In this document: in pieces, positions 37,825-43,595 of the stretch
Layout: each line of letters starts with the position of its first letter
How positions within the stretch are numbered: the stretch's first letter is position 1
From: Candidatus Pacearchaeota archaeon
GTDB taxonomy: Archaea > Nanobdellota > Nanobdellia > Pacearchaeales > GW2011-AR1
DNA: 43,595 bases
Reading direction: 5' to 3'
Assembly: GCA_026395815.1 (NCBI GenBank)
Contig: JAPLXZ010000014.1
Span: 1-43,595 of the forward strand
Notes under the pieces: generated by a model
What the model was told of the DNA's origin: nothing
The model's database searches: none
Seen by the model: only the letters and a program-made list of their open reading frames with translations
Position numbers and translations under genes: made by a program

Positions 37825-38313
37825 TTACCCAAAATATCCTTTGTTATTCTCTTCTAACTTATTATCCCAATTCTTTTTTATTACATCAATTACAGTTTTA
37901 ATGTCTTTTTTAATATCCTGCCATAGAGTATAAGACTCTTTAATAAATTCTGCTTCTTTTTCTTCTGAATATTCAACATCTAATTCCATCAGATTAAGTT
38001 CGACTTTTGCCATTTTTTTATATATCTCCACAATTTTCTCCCTGTCTTTTGTAGAAAGTGTTTTTGTAAGAGAAAAAATGAATATAGAAGGAGTATTAAC
38101 AGGATTTAATATTGATTCTATAAACCTAAAATAATCAAGAAATTTGTCTGCTACATATTTTCTTATTTCTCTTAAAACAAATTCAGTTTCCTCGTCTGCT
38201 GCTTTTTCTACTCCAAATTCTTCATTTAATTTTGAAAATTCAGGCAGATTATATTTTACTTGAAGAGGAGCATACAGCTCTTTTAATTTATTCAAATCGA
38301 ATTTTTCTGTCAT
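37825..38313 (-). CDS. Hypothetical protein
   Basis: 162-aa ORF; helical; ends NNKGYFG. Confidence 0.6.
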   Translation of the reverse strand: MTEKFDLNKLKELYAPLQVKYNLPEFSKLNEEFGVEKAADEETEFVLREIRKYVADKFLDYFRFIESILNPVNTPSIFIFSLTKTLSTKDREKIVEIYKKMAKVELNLMELDVEYSEEKEAEFIKESYTLWQDIKKDIKTVIDVIKKNWDNKLEENNKGYFG

Positions 38314-38350
38314 GTCACTTAGTCAAATCAAAACTTTATAAATTTAATGA

Positions 38351-38424
38351 AGCCTGTGCTGAGGATTGAACTCAGGACCCCCACATTACCAATGTGGTGC
38401 TCTTACCAACTGAGCTACACAGGC
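38351..38424 (-). tRNA. tRNA-Thr(GGU)
   Basis: GCCTGTG/CACAGGC acceptor with U discriminator; anticodon arm CCACA-TTGGTAA-TGTGG; T arm CTGAG-TTCAATC-CTCAG. Confidence 0.92.
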
Positions 38425-38539
38425 TGAGTGATTCGCGAAAATAATCCGCAAATGAGCGGGGTCGCGAACTTAACAAAGAACTGCAAAATGATATTTAACA
38501 CTAATTAAATTAATTCAGAAATAGAATATAAAAACTTGT

Positions 38540-38827
38540 TTATTTCTTAGAAACCTTTAATATTAACAGAATCAGAAGGGTTATTAAAAAAGCAACTGCG
38601 ACAAATCCAAAAACCATTGCTAAAACTAAAAATAAGGTCTCAAGGAAACTATTTTGATTAGCCAATAAATAAGTTAAAGCCAAAGAGATTAATGCTAACA
38701 AGACGAATAATACTAAATTTTTGATTACCAATGCAAATTTAGTCTTATTATATCCGGCTTTTCCTACTTCTCTTCTAACTCTTCTTACTTTTTTTGCCCC
38801 TCTTCTTACCCTCTTTTTTCTTGCCAT
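38540..38827 (-). CDS. Small membrane protein with basic N-terminus, hypothetical
   Basis: MARKKRVRRGAKKVRRVRREVG followed by two TM segments. Confidence 0.6.
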   Translation of the reverse strand: MARKKRVRRGAKKVRRVRREVGKAGYNKTKFALVIKNLVLFVLLALISLALTYLLANQNSFLETLFLVLAMVFGFVAVAFLITLLILLILKVSKK

Positions 38828-38863
38828 TTTATAATATATATTATGAACTATACTTTATAAAGA

Positions 38864-39163
38864 TTATGATGTTTTATTCCCCTGCCAGTTCATATTAATC
38901 ACTTTTGCGGTTATTGCTTTGATATTACTAAACAGATTTCCCAACCATGAAAAATAAAGACCGCTTGCTTTCTTTACTCCTTCTACGCTGCTAAAATCAA
39001 TATTTTTTCCATTAAATACAATATTAAAACTTAAATAAAAAAATAATAATAATGCTATTAAAAATAAAGCCGTAAATTTATGTTTTATTTCTCTCATCTT
39101 TGTTACTAAATAAATTAGTACAATTGGAATAGCAATCAAAAGGAGAGTAGTCCAAAGTGTCAT
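38864..39163 (-). CDS. Small membrane protein, hypothetical
   Basis: 99 aa; two hydrophobic segments. Confidence 0.55.
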   Translation of the reverse strand: MTLWTTLLLIAIPIVLIYLVTKMREIKHKFTALFLIALLLFFYLSFNIVFNGKNIDFSSVEGVKKASGLYFSWLGNLFSNIKAITAKVINMNWQGNKTS

Positions 39164-39200
39164 AAAAAGAAAAAGAAAGATAGATATAAAAATATTTCTA

Positions 39201-39313
39201 TAGCCCCACCAGGATTCGAACCTGGGTCACAGCCTATCTCTATGAGATTTCCCCATTCAACAGGAGATTCTCATACCAGAGGGCCGTATACTTGACCGCT
39301 GTACTATGGGGCT
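39201..39313 (-). tRNA. tRNA-Gln(CUG) with 40-nt intron (39236..39275)
   Basis: Acceptor AGCCCCA/TGGGGCT plus A; anticodon stem CGGCC/GGCTG; perfect BHB: CTCT/AGAG central helix, bulges GG^T and AT^A, inner helix ATGAGA/TCTCAT. Spliced loop CU-CUG-GA. Confidence 0.92.
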
Positions 39314-39408
39314 AAACTAATTAGTGAAATTATAAAATTACTCAGTAAGAAGACTATTAAAAGATTACTAAACAATAAATTTAAATATCTCTCCGTCGTT
39401 AGTAAAAT

Positions 39409-39660
39409 ATGAAAGAAAAAGAAATAGGAGAAATTTCTGCGTATTTCACGCATGTAGGTGCTGCTGCTGTAAAGCTTTCTGGAAAATTAAAGGTCGGAGA
39501 TAAAGTCCATATTAAAGGACACACAACAGACTTCGAACAAAAAGTTGATAGCATGCAAGTAGAAAAGGAAAAAGTAAGCCAAGCAAAGAAAGGAGACCAT
39601 ATCGGGATAAAGGTCAATGAAAAAGTAAGGCCAAACGACAAAGTTTTTTTAGTGGAATAA
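39409..39660 (+). CDS. EF-Tu domain 2-like small protein
   Basis: EIGEISAYFTHVGAAAVKLSGKLKVGDKVHIKGHTTDFEQKVDSMQVEKEKVSQAKKGDHIGIKVNEKVRPNDKVF. Confidence 0.8.
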   Translation: MKEKEIGEISAYFTHVGAAAVKLSGKLKVGDKVHIKGHTTDFEQKVDSMQVEKEKVSQAKKGDHIGIKVNEKVRPNDKVFLVE

Positions 39661-39661
39661 A

Positions 39662-40285
39662 ATGGTTTGGGAATCTCACAGAGAAATTCATAATGTATTG
39701 AAAAAGCATCACCCAAATGCGGTTAGAAAAGCGAGAAAAATATTCTTATTTAAGTACCCAAAACTTTTGTTGTTTATTTTTTTAATTGTTTTGTCATACT
39801 ATCTTTTCTCGAGGCCTTTTATTTCTGGGTTGATTGGGTATTTTAACAAATTAAGCCTATTTGGAATTCTTATTTCCGGAGCTTTAACGTCTTTAGGATT
39901 TGCTGCTCCAATAGGAATAGGATTATTATCCAGAATAACTCCCCAAAACATATTAATTGCAGCTTTAATAGGAGGAATCGGTGCGACAATTGCAGACTTG
40001 CTTATATTCAAAACAATAAAATTTTCTTTTATGGATGAATTTAAGGCCTTAGAAAAAACACCTGCAATCAAAAAAATAGAAAAAATAGTGAAAAAGAACA
40101 AATCTGTATTGATAAGGCATTATTTAATGTACATATTCGTTGGACTAACTTTTGTAACTCCTCTTCCTGATGAATTTGGAGTTTCTATGCTTGCTGGTTT
40201 AACAACAATCAAACCATTAAAACTTGCAATAATTGGTTTTTTCCTTCATACAATTACAATATTCGGTATTTTTTATTTTATCTAA
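39662..40285 (+). CDS. Integral membrane protein (possibly DedA/VTT-like)
   Basis: Several TM segments; starts 1 nt after the previous stop. Confidence 0.65.
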   Translation: MVWESHREIHNVLKKHHPNAVRKARKIFLFKYPKLLLFIFLIVLSYYLFSRPFISGLIGYFNKLSLFGILISGALTSLGFAAPIGIGLLSRITPQNILIAALIGGIGATIADLLIFKTIKFSFMDEFKALEKTPAIKKIEKIVKKNKSVLIRHYLMYIFVGLTFVTPLPDEFGVSMLAGLTTIKPLKLAIIGFFLHTITIFGIFYFI

Positions 40286-40341
40286 CAAAACTCTTTTAAA
40301 CAATGAAAAGTTGTAACAATAAGCAATAAGAGATAACAATC

Positions 40342-40380
40342 GCCCCTGTAGTCTACAAAGCTAAAGCTTAAGACTGCAGG
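40342..40380 (+). repeat. Partial copy of the tRNA-Glu 5' end forming a hairpin
   Basis: GCCCCTGTAGTCTA at 40342-40355 is identical to 40399-40412; CCTGTAGTCT (40345-40354) pairs with AGACTGCAGG (40371-40380). Confidence 0.8.
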
Positions 40381-40398
40381 ATATTAATAAGGCATACT

Positions 40399-40696
40399 GC
40401 CCCTGTAGTCTAGAGGCCAAGGATTCCACCCTCTCAAAATGCGAAGCAGGTTGAATTAAAGAAATCCCATTCAAGGGAAAAGGAGAATCTTTAATTCAAA
40501 ATTCGAAATGAGGAGAGGTGATTTAATCTCGATGAGAGCATAGATCTAGCATCTGAATGCAATCTCTCTTTGGAAGTCAAAAAGACTTTGACTCGCGAAC
40601 GAAGTTCGCGATTAGAGAAGTTAGAAAACTTCGAAGCGCTGAAAAACCAGCACTTGGAGAACGGTGGCGACCCGAGTTCAAATCTCGGCGGGGGCA
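40399..40696 (+). tRNA. tRNA-Glu(CUC) with a ~225-nt intron (40437..40661)
   Basis: Acceptor GCCCCTG/CGGGGGC plus A; anticodon stem CCACC/GGTGG; T arm CCGAG-TTCAAAT-CTCGG; BHB central helix CTCT/GGAG with bulges CA^A and AA^C; spliced loop CU-CUC-AC. Confidence 0.85.
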
Positions 40697-40786
40697 TAAG
40701 TACTTTTTGGTAGAATTAAGGGATGTTTTTTAGATATACAGAAAAGGATACAGACTCCTTTTAAAAAAAATTGTATTAACATCCAC

Positions 40787-41950
40787 ATGAAATTAGATCC
40801 GTATAAGCATAAAGAAAGGTACCTTAAATGGAAAGAGAAAATCCAATCGGGGATTCCAGAGATTAGCAAATTAAATTCTGACCTAATTAAAGCTTATTTA
40901 AATGACATGGAAAGAGGCATTAATATTTCTAATATGAGTTCTAAGGGTTCAAGAAGCTTTATCCGTCTTAATTCTCTAAAGGAAAGAACTATCTTTTTTG
41001 CTAAGAAATTTGAAGAATTATTTAAAATGAATAAGATTACGTATATTTGCGAAGAACAGTTGATAGGTTTTTTCTCAGACATGAAAAATGGTAACATCAA
41101 AAGGATTAATGGACGGAGTTATATCTCTGTAGATACTTATGCTAAGGTTTTCAAGGCTTTTTGGCACTGGCATCAAAAGATAAACAAAAAGCAAGGAAAA
41201 GATATTCCAGACATAACTTCAGACTTAGATACCAAACAAGAAAAACCAAACTGGGTTTATCTTACAGAACAAGAAATTAAATTATTATGTGAAAAGGCGA
41301 GATACCAATATAAAGTTTTAATCATGTTTCTGTTTGACACGGGGATAAGAGCCCCAACAGAATTAATGAATATTAGAGTTTCTGATTTATTTAATAATTA
41401 CAAAGAGCTTAATATCCGAGAAGAAGCAAGTAAAACTTTTGGCAGAAGAATAAAATTAATGATTTGTTCTGATTTAATAAAAAGTTATATCTCTGAAAAT
41501 AATTTAGAACCAAATGATTTCTTATTTAAAATAAGTCCTACGGGAGTAAATAAATATCTTAAAAGACTCGCTGAAACTTTATTCGGAAAAAATCCAAGTC
41601 CAGCAGGTGCAAAATATTCAGAATTAACTATGTATGATTTTAGGCATAATTCCTGCTGTTATTGGCTTCCCAGATATAAATCTGAATCTGCTTTAAAATA
41701 TAGATTTGGGTGGAAAAGTTCAGATAAAATTCATTATTACAGCGAGCTTTTGGGAATGAAAGATACAATCTCTGAAGAAGACATGCTGGTAGATTTGACA
41801 AAAACGGAGATTGAAAAGAGATTATTAAAGGCAGAAAAAGAAAAGGAAATAATGCAGGAACGGCTTGAATCAATAGAATTAGAAATGGCTAAAATAAGGG
41901 AGGTTACAGATCAGCTTCACATGGAAGTAATTGTTAAAAATGGAAGATAA
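40787..41950 (+). CDS. Tyrosine recombinase/integrase
   Basis: MFLFDTGIRAPTELMNIRVSDL (catalytic Arg); MYDFRHNSCCYWLPRYKSESALKYRFGWKSSDKIHYYSEL (RH box and Tyr). Confidence 0.92.
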   Translation: MKLDPYKHKERYLKWKEKIQSGIPEISKLNSDLIKAYLNDMERGINISNMSSKGSRSFIRLNSLKERTIFFAKKFEELFKMNKITYICEEQLIGFFSDMKNGNIKRINGRSYISVDTYAKVFKAFWHWHQKINKKQGKDIPDITSDLDTKQEKPNWVYLTEQEIKLLCEKARYQYKVLIMFLFDTGIRAPTELMNIRVSDLFNNYKELNIREEASKTFGRRIKLMICSDLIKSYISENNLEPNDFLFKISPTGVNKYLKRLAETLFGKNPSPAGAKYSELTMYDFRHNSCCYWLPRYKSESALKYRFGWKSSDKIHYYSELLGMKDTISEEDMLVDLTKTEIEKRLLKAEKEKEIMQERLESIELEMAKIREVTDQLHMEVIVKNGR

Positions 41951-42059
41951 AAATTTAGAACAAGAATTGAAAGAACAGCAAAGAGAAATTGAAAAGTTGA
42001 AGAAGAAATCAAGGCGTCAAAGATGGATTAATTTATTTTTGATTTGGAATAAGGATTAA
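41940..42059 (+). CDS. 39-aa basic small ORF overlapping the integrase stop
   Basis: MEDKNLEQELKEQQREIEKLKKKSRRQRWINLFLIWNKD; overlaps the integrase 3' end by 11 nt. Confidence 0.4.
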   Translation: MEDKNLEQELKEQQREIEKLKKKSRRQRWINLFLIWNKD

Positions 42060-42464
42060 TTAATCTAAAGAATTCATCAACTTTTCTTTTAAATCATTAA
42101 GATCATCATATTCAATAGAAGCATCTGCAATGCTGTCAAGGAAATTTGTCTCTGTTCCTGTTTTATGCACAATTATAACCTTTTTGTTGAGTGCTTTTGC
42201 ATAACCCACTTCAAAATAAGCACCATTTGCTTTTTCTGTTGCTTCCACAAGAATTGCATCACATTTTTCAATTTCTTTACATGCTTTTTCTACTACTTCT
42301 TTAATAGGCATTTTAATCTTGCCCCAATTTTGTGCATCCCTAAAGAAAATAAATGTTTTATAGATTGTAGCATCCTCTATAACTTTGCTTAATTCTTCAA
42401 GTTTTTTTCTGAGTTCTTCAGTATTTTGTTCTTTGAACTTATAAGCCACATATATTTTTTTCAT
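42060..42464 (-). CDS. Nucleoside 2-deoxyribosyltransferase-like protein
   Basis: KIYVAYKF...CDAILVEATEKANGAYFEVGYAKALNKKVIIVH. Confidence 0.85.
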   Translation of the reverse strand: MKKIYVAYKFKEQNTEELRKKLEELSKVIEDATIYKTFIFFRDAQNWGKIKMPIKEVVEKACKEIEKCDAILVEATEKANGAYFEVGYAKALNKKVIIVHKTGTETNFLDSIADASIEYDDLNDLKEKLMNSLD

Positions 42465-42465
42465 C

Positions 42466-43595
42466 TTAAACTCCCACCAACTCTCTTGTTTTATCTTGAG
42501 CTATTTTGTCTCCATAGGGATAATATATCTTATAAGCTTTTCTTAGCATCTTGACCAATTCCTGATTGCTTAGTGTTGAAATTGAAGAAGTGTTCCTAAT
42601 ATGATATTTATCAAAGTTCCCTGCCTCTGGCAGATCCACTTCTGTTTGCAAATGGCTATATCCACGAAGTCTGCTCTCCCCATATTGTTCTGCTAATTGC
42701 CTGTACATTTCAGTTCCAGGATAAGCCTTAACAAGCAAAAAACAAGCAACATCGGTATTTAACTCTCTTGCATGCTCTAAAGTTTGCTCCATTTCCTGAA
42801 CTGTTTCTGTTGGAAAACCAAACATATAGTAGGCTTTTGTTTTGATTCCTGCTTCCTTACAAAGTTTAACAGCTTCTTTTGCTTGTTCTGGGGAGGTTCC
42901 TTTTTTTACTATGTCCAATATTCTCTGGCTTCCTGATTCAATGCCAAAGACTAGTTGATAACAACCTGCTTGCTTTATTCTTTCTAAAAATTCTTTTCCA
43001 GCTCTTGAAATAACATCAACCCGTGCCAATGCTCTCCAATCAACATTTAAATTTCTTCTTTCTAGTTCATCCGCAAAATTGTTTATTCTTTGATTATTGT
43101 AAATAAAATCATTATCTATGAAGTGAAATGAAGTAACTCCTCTATCATTCAACTCTTCAACTTCATCAACAATATTCTCAATACTTCTTGTTCTTATTCT
43201 TCTCCCAGAAGTTACAGGAGCAGCACAAAAACTGCAGGTATAAGGGCATCCTCTTGAACCTATAATGACTGATTTTAAATGCCCATCTTCTTCGTAGGGA
43301 TCATTTGCAAAAAACTTTCTGTCAATAAAGGGCAAAGAATCCAAATCTGTGATTAACTCGCTTGGAGGATTGTGGATAACTTCTTCATTTCTTCTAAATG
43401 AAACCCCCTTTATTTCGCTTGGATTAAATCCGCTTTTAATAAGAAGTTCTAGAGTTCTTTCTCCTTCTCCTCTTACCAATAGGTCTAATGCAGGAACATA
43501 ATCTAAGATAAAACCAGGACGAATTGTTGCATCAGGACCACCAGCAAGCATTTTTGCTCCTGTTTTGTCTTTTATTCCCTGAATGAGTGTCTTTG
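42466..43595 (-). CDS. B12-binding domain radical SAM protein, 5' end beyond window
   Basis: MLAGGPDATIRPGFILDYVPALDLLVRGEGERTLELLI (cobalamin-binding-like) and GSRGCPYTCSFCAAPVTSGRRIRTRS (CxxxCxxC). The ORF-track ATG at 43551 is probably internal. Confidence 0.9.
   Translation of the reverse strand, partial: KTLIQGIKDKTGAKMLAGGPDATIRPGFILDYVPALDLLVRGEGERTLELLIKSGFNPSEIKGVSFRRNEEVIHNPPSELITDLDSLPFIDRKFFANDPYEEDGHLKSVIIGSRGCPYTCSFCAAPVTSGRRIRTRSIENIVDEVEELNDRGVTSFHFIDNDFIYNNQRINNFADELERRNLNVDWRALARVDVISRAGKEFLERIKQAGCYQLVFGIESGSQRILDIVKKGTSPEQAKEAVKLCKEAGIKTKAYYMFGFPTETVQEMEQTLEHARELNTDVACFLLVKAYPGTEMYRQLAEQYGESRLRGYSHLQTEVDLPEAGNFDKYHIRNTSSISTLSNQELVKMLRKAYKIYYPYGDKIAQDKTRELVGV

Noticed and set aside
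40500-40570. Box C/D guide RNA in the tRNA-Glu intron (GATGAG, CTGA)
   Set aside because: No good RUGAUGA box C paired with box D at proper spacing; the fragments present are too loose to support the call.
40787-41950. Casposase or DDE transposase
   Set aside because: The catalytic pattern (Arg in GIRAPTEL, RH in YDFRHNS, YY near the C-terminus) is that of a tyrosine recombinase; no terminal inverted repeats seen.

Overview
AT-rich archaeal genome fragment, most likely from a DPANN lineage of the Pacearchaeota/Woesearchaeota type. The archaeal assignment rests on archaeal-type ThrRS, TrpRS and PheRS, an RNase P p30 subunit, bulge-helix-bulge tRNA introns and class III (pilin-like) leader peptides; the lineage is inference. 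Recognisable content: five tRNA genes (three with introns), an AmmeMemoRadiSam locus, Elp3 and a Trm9-like methyltransferase, an MTA phosphorylase-APRT fusion, ThrS, TrpS, PheS/PheT, UMP kinase, RNase P p30, HtpX/LemA, PEP synthase preceded by an unlisted 56-aa ferredoxin, a tyrosine recombinase beside an intron-bearing tRNA-Glu, and many surface proteins. The most notable observations are: (1) a very large N-glycosylation-sequon-rich repeat protein broken in frame at repeat joints; (2) the MtnP-Apt fusion; (3) two pilin-leader vWA paralogues around a PP2C-like phosphatase gene, with an 88-bp second PheT 3' end left as a recombination scar; (4) a membrane protein with a degenerate class III nucleotidyl cyclase-like domain; (5) a roughly 225-nt hairpin-rich intron in tRNA-Glu(CUC) next to an integrase; (6) a lytic transglycosylase-like protein in an archaeon; (7) a TtuA/Ncs6-like protein lacking its PP-loop. 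All family calls come from reading motifs; no database search was run.
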